Numbered from the stretch's first letter, positions 15,652 through 23,696 are shown. The stretch: DNA of 34,060 bases from Holophagaceae bacterium (GCA_025363715.1 JANYLR010000100.1:1-34060), one strand, 5' to 3'. Notes: generated by a model from the sequence alone, not told the origin. Made by a program: numbers and translations.

Positions 15652-16533
15652 ATGCGATTCCTCAAACTCTGCGCCCTGCTCCTGTCTTCGGGTTGGCTGT
15701 TGGGGGGAAGCCCCGAACCCGCCCTTCAGTCCGCGATTCCTCAGCCTGGGGAGGCCCCTTCGAAGGCCGTGCCGATGGATTCCCCATCGGATCCGGATCG
15801 TTTCAGCCACCTCCCCCGTCTGCTCTGGGACGATGCCGGACATGTGGTCACGGCTCCCGCCCGTTGGGATCGTTCGGACTGGCAGACCGCGGGCTGGAGC
15901 GTCGCAGCCGTGCTAGGCGCGGGACTGGTGCTGGATCATTCCGTGGAACGATTCATGACGAAACATGCCAACAGCTCTTGGGACCGGGATGCCAAGGCCA
16001 TCCAGAACCTGGGGGGCACGGCGAGCATCCTGATGGCCGGGGGCACCTACCTCGCCGGGGTGGCCTTCAAGGAGCCCGAAGTGCGGGCCACGGGTATCGA
16101 CACCATGGTGACCATGGGGATCGCTCAACTCCTGATCACCCTTCCTCTGAAGGTGCTGGTGGGCCGGTCCCGGCCCCGTGACGACCAAGGCACCCATGAC
16201 TTCCACCCCTTGAACCGAGGTGAATCCTTCCCCTCAGGTCACACCACCCAAGCCTTCGCGCTGGCCTCGGTGATCTCCGAGCACGCGGATCGCCCCTGGG
16301 TGTCCTGCCTATCCTATGGGCTCGCCGGCCTGGTGGGTCTATCGCGGGTGGAACAGCGCCAGCATCACCTGTCCGATGTCGTAGCCGGAGGGCTCATCGG
16401 GACCTTGGTCGGAAAGAGCGTGGTGGTCTACAACCAGTCGCTCAGGGCCCAGCACAGATCGACCCTGTCAGCGACCTTCGCCCCCACCCTGCAGCCCGGC
16501 GGCTACGGCCTCAGCCTGGCGATGAAGTTCTGA
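15652..16533 (+). CDS. Secreted/membrane PAP2-family phosphatase
   Basis: 293 residues from ATG 15652, behind GGAGAAG; ATG 15643 would add three residues. A signal-like N-terminus (MRFLKLCALLLSSGWLLGG) is followed by a linker, then the PAP2 core. All three catalytic motifs are intact: KVLVGRSRP (KX6RP), PSGHT, and SRVEQRQHHLSD (SRX5HX3D). Hydrophobic segments lie at about 80-100, 120-145 and 230-260. It should dephosphorylate phosphatidate, undecaprenyl pyrophosphate or a lipid A phosphate on the periplasmic face. Its 3' end overlaps the dgkA 3' end by 23 bp. Confidence 0.9.
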   Translation: MRFLKLCALLLSSGWLLGGSPEPALQSAIPQPGEAPSKAVPMDSPSDPDRFSHLPRLLWDDAGHVVTAPARWDRSDWQTAGWSVAAVLGAGLVLDHSVERFMTKHANSSWDRDAKAIQNLGGTASILMAGGTYLAGVAFKEPEVRATGIDTMVTMGIAQLLITLPLKVLVGRSRPRDDQGTHDFHPLNRGESFPSGHTTQAFALASVISEHADRPWVSCLSYGLAGLVGLSRVEQRQHHLSDVVAGGLIGTLVGKSVVVYNQSLRAQHRSTLSATFAPTLQPGGYGLSLAMKF

Positions 16534-16882
16534 CGAACACCGACCACAGAAAGGCCAGGAAGGTGCCCACGGAGCTCAAGCTGAGTACCAGCACCGCGCC
16601 TGCGGCACAATCCTTGGATACCTTGATGGCCGGATGGATGTCGGGATGCAGGTGATCGAGGGCCTGCTCCAGCGCCGTGTTGATGAGCTCTGCGGCGAGT
16701 ACCAGCCCCGTGTTCATGAGCAGCAGCGCCCACCAAACCGGGGCAGGCCGCAGCGCGATCAGCAGGCCGACCACGGCCAGCGCCATGACACTTTGGAAGC
16801 GGAAACTGGCCTCCTGCCTCCAGGCGGCCCCGATGCCCTGGAGGCTGAAGGAAAGGCGCTTGGGGAACGACAGGTTCTTCAT
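16511..16882 (-). CDS. dgkA: Diacylglycerol kinase (DgkA)
   Basis: 123 residues from the ATG at 16882, very close to E. coli DgkA (122); an in-frame start at 16906 would add eight residues. Signature parts are the N-terminal amphipathic helix with AAWRQEASFRFQ, and NTALEQALDHLHPDIHPAIK followed by VSKDCAAGAVLVLSL, containing the conserved Glu/Asn and the K/D pair. Three membrane helices are visible (about 35-53, 57-75, 97-118). It phosphorylates diacylglycerol (or undecaprenol in Gram-positives) at the inner membrane. It is convergent and overlapping with the PAP2 gene, which catalyses the reverse type of reaction. Confidence 0.93.
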   Translation of the reverse strand: MKNLSFPKRLSFSLQGIGAAWRQEASFRFQSVMALAVVGLLIALRPAPVWWALLLMNTGLVLAAELINTALEQALDHLHPDIHPAIKVSKDCAAGAVLVLSLSSVGTFLAFLWSVFVRTSSPG

Positions 16883-17004
16883 GGACCCTTTGGAGGAAGA
16901 CATCATTGTGCCACCAGAGGGTTGGGAACTCGCCTCTCTCCTTCTCTTCGAATGTATGTGAATCTGTGAAACCCGTGGACCCGATATTTCAGTCGAGCTT
17001 CTCC

Positions 17005-18936
17005 ATGCCTGATCCAGTTCAAGCCGCCCGATACCGCGCCCTTCTCTTGGGCAATCAGGCGCGTGAGGGCGCGCCAACCCTGGAACCCAGCTCCAGAGTC
17101 CTGGTGGTGGACACGGCCCGCCAGCGCCTGGGCCTGTTGCAGGATGGTCTCCTGCTCTTCGAGGCGGCCATCTCCACCTCGGTGAATGGCCTGGGCTGCG
17201 AAGAGGGTTCGTACCGCACGCCCACGGGCTGGCACCGCATCCACGCGCGCATCGGTGCGGGGGCGGCGCCGGGCGCCGTGTTCCGCCGTCGCGTGATCAC
17301 GGGGGAAGTCTGGAGGGGTGAGGCCGTGGACGAGGACCTGATCCTCACCCGCGTGCTGACCCTGGACGGTCTGGAGGAGGGCTGGAACCGGGGGCCCGGG
17401 CTGGATTCCCTGGAGCGCTACATCTACCTCCACGGTACCAACCAGGAGGCTCAGCTTGGCCAGCCTGTTTCCCACGGTTGCGTGCGCCTGGCCAACACCG
17501 CGGTCATCCAGCTGTTCGATCGCGTCACTGAAGGGAATCTGGTGCTCATTGCCGAGGAGCTCCAGGGCGATGACCTCGGTCTTGGGCGTCTGCACTTCGC
17601 AGGTGTGGCGGGCAGCGGCATGAGCGCCCTGGCCCAGTTCGTGGCCATGAAAGGGGGCCGGGCCAGCGGCAGCGATCGCAGTTTCGACCGGGGCCAGCGG
17701 CCCGAATCCAGGGCGCAGCTGGAGGCCCTGGGCGTGGCCCTCCACCCCCAAGACGGAACAGGGCTGGAGGGCGATTGCTCGGCCCTCATCGTGTCCACCG
17801 CCGTGGAGGAGGAGGTGCCGGATGTCGTGGCGGCCCGGCGCCTGGGGGTACCCGTGCTGCACCGCTCAGAGCTGCTGGCGCACCTGGTGGCGCGGTACCG
17901 CACCGTGGCCGTGACCGGCACCAGCGGCAAGTCCACCACCGTGGCCATGATCTTCGAGGTCCTCCGCGGCGCGGGGCTGGATCCCTCCGTCATCACCGGC
18001 GGCGAACTGCTGGCCTTGCAGCGGGAGGGGCTCTGGGGCAATGCCTGGGCGGGCGCCTCCAACCTGCTGGTCATCGAGGCCGACGAAAGCGACGGCTCCG
18101 TGGTGCGCTACCACCCTGCGGTGGGCGTGCTGCTGAACCTGCAGCGGGACCACAAGGAGATGGATGCCGTGGCTGAAATGTTCCGCGCCTTCCGAGCCCA
18201 GGTACGCGAGACCACCGTCGTGGGCGAGGCCCCGAATCTGCGGGAATTTGCGACCCGAGCCACCGTGTTCGGTTTCGACGAAGGGGCCGGGCTTCGCGCC
18301 GAGGAATTGGGTCTGGGCGTGGAAGGATCCTCTTTCCGCGTGCGGGATACTGAGTTGCGGCTGCCGGTGCCGGGCCGGCACAACGTGGAGAACGCCTTGG
18401 CGGCCATCGCCGCTTGTGAAGCCCTCGGGGTACCCCTGGCGACCATGGTGGAACCTATGGCCTCCTTCCAGGGTGTGGCCCGCCGCTTCCAGGTTCTGGG
18501 CAGCGCCCGGGGCGTGATCGTCGTGGATGATTTCGGCCACAACCCCGCCAAGGTGGCGGCCTCCATTCGAGCGGCCCACCTGCGGGTAGGGGAGAGTGGG
18601 CGCATCCTGGCGGTCTTTCAGCCGCACGGCTTCGGTCCCCTCAAGTTCCTCCGGTCGGATTTCGTGGAAACCTTCGCGACGGAATTGGGAGTCCAGGATC
18701 GCCTCTGGTTCCTGGAGGTGTTCTACGCAGGCGGCAGCGCCGCCCGGGACATCAGCAGCGCCGAGGTCATCGACGACATCGCCGTCCGGGGGGTGGCCGC
18801 CGAATGCGCGCCTGCACGGGAGTGGCTCGTGGAGCGGCTGGCGACCGAGGCAAGGCAAGGCGATCTGATCCTGGTGATGGGAGCCCGGGATCCCTCCCTC
18901 ACTGACCTGGCCAGGGCCATCCTGCGAAGGCTCTGA
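17005..18936 (+). CDS. Fusion of an L,D-transpeptidase (YkuD) domain with a MurC-like Mur ligase
   Basis: 643 residues from ATG 17005. A start at 16906 is possible but adds 33 residues of poor character; neither start gives a signal peptide. Residues about 30-185 are a YkuD domain: SSRVLVVDTARQRLGLLQDG, and the active site with H143 (LHGTNQEA) and S156-H-G-C159 (SHGCVRLAN). Residues from 196 on are a full three-domain Mur ligase: LHFAGVAGSGMSALAQFVA (UDP-substrate domain), P-loop GTSGKSTT (305-312), VIEADESDGS, NLQRDHKEMD, and the C-terminal VDDFGHNPAKVAASIRAAH with FQPHGFGPLKFL. The closest families are MurC and Mpl. The two activities normally sit on opposite sides of the membrane. Peptidoglycan recycling or modified-precursor synthesis is an inference. 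Confidence 0.88.
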   Translation: MPDPVQAARYRALLLGNQAREGAPTLEPSSRVLVVDTARQRLGLLQDGLLLFEAAISTSVNGLGCEEGSYRTPTGWHRIHARIGAGAAPGAVFRRRVITGEVWRGEAVDEDLILTRVLTLDGLEEGWNRGPGLDSLERYIYLHGTNQEAQLGQPVSHGCVRLANTAVIQLFDRVTEGNLVLIAEELQGDDLGLGRLHFAGVAGSGMSALAQFVAMKGGRASGSDRSFDRGQRPESRAQLEALGVALHPQDGTGLEGDCSALIVSTAVEEEVPDVVAARRLGVPVLHRSELLAHLVARYRTVAVTGTSGKSTTVAMIFEVLRGAGLDPSVITGGELLALQREGLWGNAWAGASNLLVIEADESDGSVVRYHPAVGVLLNLQRDHKEMDAVAEMFRAFRAQVRETTVVGEAPNLREFATRATVFGFDEGAGLRAEELGLGVEGSSFRVRDTELRLPVPGRHNVENALAAIAACEALGVPLATMVEPMASFQGVARRFQVLGSARGVIVVDDFGHNPAKVAASIRAAHLRVGESGRILAVFQPHGFGPLKFLRSDFVETFATELGVQDRLWFLEVFYAGGSAARDISSAEVIDDIAVRGVAAECAPAREWLVERLATEARQGDLILVMGARDPSLTDLARAILRRL

Positions 18937-18971
18937 GCTGGGCCCGTTTCAGTTGGATCACTGATTCCGGG

Positions 18972-19197
18972 TCACTTCTCGATGGCATCGATGAGGGCAT
19001 AAATCCGGTCCAGCCGGACCTTCTGGATGCCCGTTCCGATCTTGTCCGCCTTTTCCCGCTCGCCCGCGAGGATGGCTGGGACCAACTCCTTTTCCTGTGC
19101 CGTCTTGAAAAACTTGATATTCCAGGGCTTCCCAGGTCGGGGCCTGGGTGGGCCGATCCCCAAGCCGGCGCAGGAGTTCTTCGCTAATCTCATCCAA
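18972..19197 (-). pseudogene. Small gene with an apparent one-base frameshift, unknown function
   Basis: The 3' part (stop at 18972) has strong G/C third-position bias and encodes IKFFKTAQEKELVPAILAGE and on to LDRIYALIDAIEK. In front of it the coding-like frame shifts by one: a TTG at 19197 begins DEISEELLRRLGDRPTQAPTW. Removing one base from the CCC run at 19131-19133 joins the two parts as ...APTWKPWNIKFF..., giving about 74 residues. An ATG at 19193 in the 3' frame gives an intact 73-residue alternative, with a less natural N-terminus. The first codon overlaps the mazG start on the other strand. I recognise no family. It could be a sequencing slip, a real pseudogene, or a shifted gene. 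Confidence 0.4.
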
Positions 19198-19988
19198 TGG
19201 AACCCACCACCCTCCGCGCCGTCATGTCCGCCCTTCGCAAACCGGAGACCGGCTGCCCCTGGGATCTGAAGCAAGACCACCAGACCCTGGCCCGCTACCT
19301 GCGTGAGGAGGCTGCGGAAGTGCTCGAGGCGCTGGTCGCTCACCGGCCCTTTGATCCGGCCACAGAAGCCCACCTCTGCGAGGAACTGGGTGACCTCTGG
19401 CTGCAGATAGCCTTCCACGCCCAGCTGGCGGCGGACCGGGGCGCCTGGGACATCCACGACGTGGAACAGGCCGTGGTGGAGAAACTGGTGCGCCGGCATC
19501 CCCATGTGTTCGCCGAGGTGGCAGTGGCTGGCGCGGAAGACGTGCTCACCAACTGGGCGGCCATCAAACTCGAGGAAAAAGGCCTGACGGCAGAGACTGA
19601 GCCCCGCCTGCTGGAAGGCATTCCCGCCACGCTATCGCCCATGGACGAAGCCCTGGAGATCGGCCGCCGCTGCGCCAAGGTGGGCTTCGAGTGGCCGGAC
19701 CTGGAAGGCGTGCTCGACAAGGTGAAGGAGGAGGTGGCCGAGCTGCAGGCGGAATCCGACCCCGTGCGCGTGGAGGAGGAGTTCGGCGACGTGCTGTTCA
19801 GCCTCATGCAGTGGGCCCGCAAGAAGGGTGTGGATCCCGACGCCGCGCTGCGGCGTCAGATGGTTCGCTTCAAGGGGCGCTTCCGGGAGGTAGAGGATGA
19901 CGCCCAGGCCCATGGCGGCTGGGAACAGCGGACTCTCGCTGAGATGGAAGCGGCCTGGCAGACTGCGAAGCGGAAGGGGAGGCCCTGA
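19197..19988 (+). CDS. mazG: Nucleoside triphosphate pyrophosphohydrolase MazG
   Basis: 263 residues, the same length as E. coli MazG. Two MazG modules are visible: the first contains GCPWDLKQDHQTLARYLREE and CEELGDLWLQIAFHAQ, the second CAKVGFEWPDLEG, KEEVAELQAES and EEEFGDVLFSLMQWA. Paired ExxE...ExxD metal ligands are present in both. It hydrolyses NTPs/dNTPs to NMP and PPi, a house-cleaning role, and in E. coli lowers ppGpp during starvation. The ribosome site is weak (CAGGAG 20 bp upstream). The last base of its stop codon is the first base of the next ATG, so the following gene is translationally coupled. Confidence 0.95.
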   Translation: MEPTTLRAVMSALRKPETGCPWDLKQDHQTLARYLREEAAEVLEALVAHRPFDPATEAHLCEELGDLWLQIAFHAQLAADRGAWDIHDVEQAVVEKLVRRHPHVFAEVAVAGAEDVLTNWAAIKLEEKGLTAETEPRLLEGIPATLSPMDEALEIGRRCAKVGFEWPDLEGVLDKVKEEVAELQAESDPVRVEEEFGDVLFSLMQWARKKGVDPDAALRRQMVRFKGRFREVEDDAQAHGGWEQRTLAEMEAAWQTAKRKGRP

Positions 19989-20509
19989 TGGATTTCTCGA
20001 TGTTTTTGTCCCGCCCCGCGGGACCCCCGCCGCCTACCTGGATCTTCTTGCTGGTCCCCATGGTCTTCCTGGGCGCCACCTGGCTCACGAACAAGCTGCT
20101 GGGGATCGACGCCATGTATCGGGATTGGCCGGTGGATCCGGACGATCCCATCGAGCAGAACCTGGGCTGGCAGCAAGTCGAGTTCGGCACCTTCCGGGGC
20201 CACTGCCCCATGTCGGTCAAGTTCGGGCGGCGCTTCCTCCATCTCAAACAGCCCTTCCCCTTCCAGCCCCTGTACTGGAAGGGACCCGCCTCCATTCCCT
20301 GGGGCGAGGTGCTGCTGGACAAGGCGCCCAGCGATTCCTGGTGGGCCCTCCTCAGTGCCGCCGAATTCCGGCTGGGACAGAACGGCCGGATGATCCGCCT
20401 GCGGGGCAAGGCCGCCAAAACACTCATGGAAAAGGTAAGGGAGAAACAGAGCCAGGGGATCAGAATGCCGCTGCCCGCGCGAGGGCCCGGCGCCATTCGT
20501 CCGGGCTGA
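19988..20509 (+). CDS. Membrane-anchored protein of unknown function
   Basis: 173 residues; the ATG overlaps the mazG stop by one base. One membrane helix lies near the N-terminus (about 17-37, WIFLLVPMVFLGATWLTNKL), followed by a globular part of about 120 residues rich in Trp, Phe and Gly (QQVEFGTFRGHCPMSVKFG, RFLHLKQPFPFQPLYWKG). The tail is basic (KTLMEKVREKQSQGIRM). The pattern of strands suggests a PH-like or small beta domain, which is a guess. It is coupled to mazG but no functional link is known. A dispersed repeat begins 15 bp after its stop. Confidence 0.7.
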   Translation: MDFSMFLSRPAGPPPPTWIFLLVPMVFLGATWLTNKLLGIDAMYRDWPVDPDDPIEQNLGWQQVEFGTFRGHCPMSVKFGRRFLHLKQPFPFQPLYWKGPASIPWGEVLLDKAPSDSWWALLSAAEFRLGQNGRMIRLRGKAAKTLMEKVREKQSQGIRMPLPARGPGAIRPG

Positions 20510-20523
20510 ACGGGCACGGACAC

Positions 20524-20660
20524 TGAAAAGAAATTGATAAGCGGAGGTTCGCGGAGAAGCGGAGGAGAGCGGAGTAAAGCCGGACAGAAAGATGGCCGTT
20601 TGCTGTTTTCCGCTTTCCTCAGCCCCTCCGTTATCCTCCGCTTTCAAAATTCCTTTTCAG
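20524..20660. repeat. Dispersed palindromic repeat, copy C (diverged)
   Basis: Same design as copies A and B: it starts TGAAAAG and ends CTTTTCA, a perfect 7-bp terminal inverted repeat. The left half again has GCGGAGG...GGAGGAGAGCGGAG and the right half TTTTCCGCTTTCCTCAGCCC and TATCCTCCGC. The middle differs. It fills the gap between the convergent membrane protein gene and the D-malate dehydrogenase gene, and could serve as their terminator. Confidence 0.75.
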
Positions 20661-20690
20661 ACCTGATCTCCAAACAACGGATTCGAAGCG

Positions 20691-21746
20691 TCAAACGGCG
20701 TCGGCGATGGCCCTACCCATGTCCGTGGTGCTGGCTTTGCCGCCCATGTCTGGGGTGCGCAGGCCGCTGGCCAGCACCTTCTCGATGGCGGCCATGACCG
20801 AGGCGCCCGCCTCGGGGCAGCCCAGGTGATCCAGCATCATTGATCCGGCCCAGATCTGGCCGATGGGGTTGGCGATGCCCTGACCGTAGATGTCTGGTGC
20901 CGAGCCGTGGACGGGTTCGAACATGGAGGGGTACTCGCGCTCGGGGTTCAGGTTGGCGCTGGGGGCGATGGCGATGGTGCCGGTGCAGGCAGGGCCCAGA
21001 TCGGAGAGGATGTCGCCGAAGAGGTTGGAGCCCACCACCACGTCGAACCAGTGGGGGTTGCGCACGAACTGGGCGCAGAGGATGTCGATGTGGAACTGGT
21101 CGACTTTCACCTCGGGGTAGGCCGCGGACATGGCCTTCACCCGCTCGTCCCAGTAGGGCATGGTGATGGCGATGCCATTGGACTTGGTGGCCGAGCTGAG
21201 GTGCTTCTTGGGCCGAGACTGGGCGATGTCGAAGGCGATCTTCAGGATGCGGTCCACGCCCTGACGGGTGAACACGCTCTGCTGCATGGCCAGCTCCTGA
21301 TCCGTGCCTTCGTAGAGGCGCCCGCCGATGCTGGAGTACTCGCCTTCGTTGTTCTCGCGCACCACCACCATGTCGATGTCGCCCACTTTCCTGCCTGCGA
21401 GCGGGCAGGGCACACCGGGCATGAGCTTCACGGGCCGCAGGTTCGCGTACTGGCGGAAACCGCGCCGGATGGGGATGAGCAGGCCCCAGAGCGAGATGTG
21501 GTCCGGCACGCCAGGGAAGCCCACGGCGCCGAGGAAGATCGAGTCGTGGTGGCGGATCTGGTCGAGCCCATCCTCGGGCATCATGCGGCCGGTCTGGAGG
21601 TAGGTCTCGCAGCTCCAGGGGAACTGGTCCCAGTGGAAATGCAGGTCGTGCTTGGCCGCGGCGGCCTCCAGCACGCGGATGCCCTCGGGCACCACTTCCT
21701 TGCCGATGCCATCCCCCGGGATGACTGCGATCCGGAAGTCACGCAT
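20691..21746 (-). CDS. dmlA: D-malate / tartrate dehydrogenase (decarboxylating)
   Basis: 351 residues from the ATG at 21746, behind GGAGGAG. Very similar throughout to E. coli DmlA (YeaU) and TtuC: RIAVIPGDGIGKEVVPEGIR, GFPGVPDHISLWGLLIPIRR, VVRENNEGEYSSIGGR, SATKSNGIAITMPYWDERV, and NLFGDILSDLGPACTGTIAI. Family of isocitrate/isopropylmalate dehydrogenases; NAD+ and Mn2+/Mg2+ dependent. It turns D-malate into pyruvate and CO2, with tartrate and 3-isopropylmalate as common alternative substrates. It is divergent from the DASS transporter, with a shared 138-bp promoter region, which fits uptake and use of the same acids. No LysR regulator lies beside it in this window. Confidence 0.88.
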   Translation of the reverse strand: MRDFRIAVIPGDGIGKEVVPEGIRVLEAAAAKHDLHFHWDQFPWSCETYLQTGRMMPEDGLDQIRHHDSIFLGAVGFPGVPDHISLWGLLIPIRRGFRQYANLRPVKLMPGVPCPLAGRKVGDIDMVVVRENNEGEYSSIGGRLYEGTDQELAMQQSVFTRQGVDRILKIAFDIAQSRPKKHLSSATKSNGIAITMPYWDERVKAMSAAYPEVKVDQFHIDILCAQFVRNPHWFDVVVGSNLFGDILSDLGPACTGTIAIAPSANLNPEREYPSMFEPVHGSAPDIYGQGIANPIGQIWAGSMMLDHLGCPEAGASVMAAIEKVLASGLRTPDMGGKASTTDMGRAIADAV

Positions 21747-21823
21747 GGGGATCTCCTCCGAAAAAACATGCAATGGTCGCTGAAATGCGATGAATGGTGC
21801 CGAAAAAGCACGCCAGATGGCCC

Positions 21824-21851
21824 TTCACAATATCCGACTGGCGAGTAGACT
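21824..21851 (+). promoter_or_regulatory. Possible sigma-70 promoter of the DASS transporter gene
   Basis: TTCACA (21824-21829) and TAGACT (21846-21851) with a 16-bp spacer, about 33 bp before the ATG at 21885. It is in the divergent region shared with the D-malate dehydrogenase gene. Confidence 0.35.
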
Positions 21852-21884
21852 TCGCAGCGAAATCCCAAACCATGGAGGCTCCCC

Positions 21885-23636
21885 ATGAGCCAAGAATCCG
21901 TATCTGGAACGGCCCTGGCCGGACCTTCCTCCGGATGGCAGGGCGCCAGGCCCACGCCCGCACTCGCCACCCTGGCCCTGGGCCTCCTGCTCTTTTTTGG
22001 ACTGCCCAGGTTGGTGCAGGTTCCGGATACCAAGCTCTTCACGGGGCTGCCGGTGGCGGCCAAGCCTGCGCCGCCCGCCAAGCCTGCGCCGAAGCCGGAG
22101 GCCAAGCCCGCCGCGCCGATGGTGGCTCCGGCTGCCGCTCCGTCCAAAGCTCTCACCAAGGCTCAGCTGGAAGCCAAAGTACTGGCCGAGCAAGAGGCCA
22201 AAACCAAGGCTGCTGTCGAGCTGAAAGCCAAGGCTGATGCCGAGGCGAAGGTACAGGCTGAGGCCGAATCCAAGGCCAAGGCGGAGGTCGAGGCGAAGCG
22301 GAAGGCCGACTGGGTGAAGGGCCTGCATCTATTCGCCATCTTCGTGAGCACCATCGTGGGAATCATCCTCAAGGCCTTGCCCATGGGCGCGGTGGCCATG
22401 GTCGGCATCGCGGTCACCGCCCTGTCTGGCACCCTCAGCATCGCTGATTCCATGAGCGGCTTCTCCGACGTGGTGATCTGGCTCATCGTCCTGGCTTTCT
22501 TCATCTCCCGGGGCTTCATCAAGACTGGCCTCGGGGCGCGTATCGCCTATACCTTCATGGCGCTGCTGGGCAAGCGCACCTTGGGGCTGAGCTACGGCCT
22601 GGCGGCCACGGATCTGGTTCTGGCCCCGGCCATCCCCAGCAACACCGCCCGGGGCGGGGGCATCGTCATGCCCATTATGGCCTCGCTCGCCCGGGCCTAT
22701 GGCAGCAAGCCTGGCGACGCCAGTGCCCGGAAGATGGGCTCATTCCTCACCCTGACTGCCTACCAGGTGAACTGCATCACCAGCGCCATGTTCCTTACGG
22801 CCATGGCCGCCAATCCCCTGGCCCAGAAGCTAGCGGGAGATCTCAAGGTACCCATCACCTGGGGCGGCTGGGCCCTGGCGGCCCTGGTGCCGGGGCTGGT
22901 GGCCCTCATCATGGTGCCCTTCTTGATCTACAAGCTCCACCCACCAGAAATCACGGAGACACCCGAGGCGGTGGTGATGGCAAAGGGTCACCTCCGCGAC
23001 CTGGGCCCCATCAAGCGGCAGGAATGGGCCATGCTGGGCGTCTTCGTGCTGCTGCTGGTGCTCTGGATCTTCGCCAAGCAGCTGGGCGAGCTGAACCCTA
23101 CCACCTCGGCCCTGGCGGGCCTGGCAGTGTTGCTGCTGTCCGGCGTCCTGAACTGGGAGGACATCAAGGCTGAGACCGGCGCCTGGGACACCCTGGTGTG
23201 GTTCGCGGCCCTGGTGATGATGGCGAGTTTCCTTAACAAGCTCGGCATGGTGCCCTGGTTCAGCAAGAGCATGGGCGGCCTGGTGGCGGGCAAGGGCTGG
23301 ATCGCCGCCTTCCTGGTGCTGGCGCTGGTCTACTTCTACAGCCACTACTTCTTTGCAAGCAATACGGCCCACGTGGCTTCCATGTACGCGGCCTTCCTGG
23401 GCGTGTCCATCGCCGCCGGGGCGCCGCCCGTGCTGGCTGCCCTGGTACTGGCCTTCTTCAGCAACCTCTTCGCGGGCATGACCCACTACGGGACCGGTCC
23501 CGCGCCGGTGCTCTTCGGCACCGGGTACGTGGAGATCGGCACCTGGTGGCGCATGGGGTTGTTCATCAGCCTCGTGAACATCGTCATCTGGGTGGGGCTG
23601 GGCGGCCTGTGGTGGAAGGTGCTGGGCCTCTGGTAA
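21885..23636 (+). CDS. DASS-family dicarboxylate transporter with an Ala/Lys/Glu-rich insert
   Basis: 583 residues, about 85-100 more than CitT or TtdT of E. coli. GGAGG lies seven bases before the ATG. The C-terminal 440 residues are a standard DASS carrier (HLFAIFVSTIVGIILKALPM, PAIPSNTARGGGIVMPIMAS, HYFFASNTAHVASMYAAFLG, NLFAGMTHYGTGPAPVLFG), with the two SNT-type substrate/Na+ motifs. CitT-like sequence before the first loop is PRLVQVPD; then residues about 57-141 are a Pro/Ala linker and a long Lys/Ala/Glu coil like TolA; the CitT pattern then resumes. If the N-terminus is cytoplasmic the coil is periplasmic. Likely substrates are tartrate, malate, succinate or citrate. Confidence 0.88.
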   Translation: MSQESVSGTALAGPSSGWQGARPTPALATLALGLLLFFGLPRLVQVPDTKLFTGLPVAAKPAPPAKPAPKPEAKPAAPMVAPAAAPSKALTKAQLEAKVLAEQEAKTKAAVELKAKADAEAKVQAEAESKAKAEVEAKRKADWVKGLHLFAIFVSTIVGIILKALPMGAVAMVGIAVTALSGTLSIADSMSGFSDVVIWLIVLAFFISRGFIKTGLGARIAYTFMALLGKRTLGLSYGLAATDLVLAPAIPSNTARGGGIVMPIMASLARAYGSKPGDASARKMGSFLTLTAYQVNCITSAMFLTAMAANPLAQKLAGDLKVPITWGGWALAALVPGLVALIMVPFLIYKLHPPEITETPEAVVMAKGHLRDLGPIKRQEWAMLGVFVLLLVLWIFAKQLGELNPTTSALAGLAVLLLSGVLNWEDIKAETGAWDTLVWFAALVMMASFLNKLGMVPWFSKSMGGLVAGKGWIAAFLVLALVYFYSHYFFASNTAHVASMYAAFLGVSIAAGAPPVLAALVLAFFSNLFAGMTHYGTGPAPVLFGTGYVEIGTWWRMGLFISLVNIVIWVGLGGLWWKVLGLW

Positions 23637-23650
23637 CCATCCCGAATCAA

Positions 23651-23682
23651 CAAAAGGCCCCGCCGGATGGCGGGGCCTTTTG
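23651..23682. terminator. Bidirectional terminator between the two transporters
   Basis: CAAAAGGCCCCGCC (23651-23664) and GGCGGGGCCTTTTG (23669-23682) form a perfect 14-bp stem with a 4-nt loop. The T and A ends serve both the DASS gene and the convergent Dcu gene, whose stop is at 23697. Confidence 0.85.
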
Positions 23683-23696
23683 CTTCAGCGCAGAAC

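Noticed and set aside
13408..15843. An 811-codon minus-strand open frame
   Set aside because: Antisense shadow of the aconitase-like gene, with no recognisable domain.
22060..22330. Tandem DNA repeat in the transporter gene
   Set aside because: The periodic GCC/AAG pattern is the coding of the Ala/Lys/Glu coil, reported with the gene rather than as a separate repeat.
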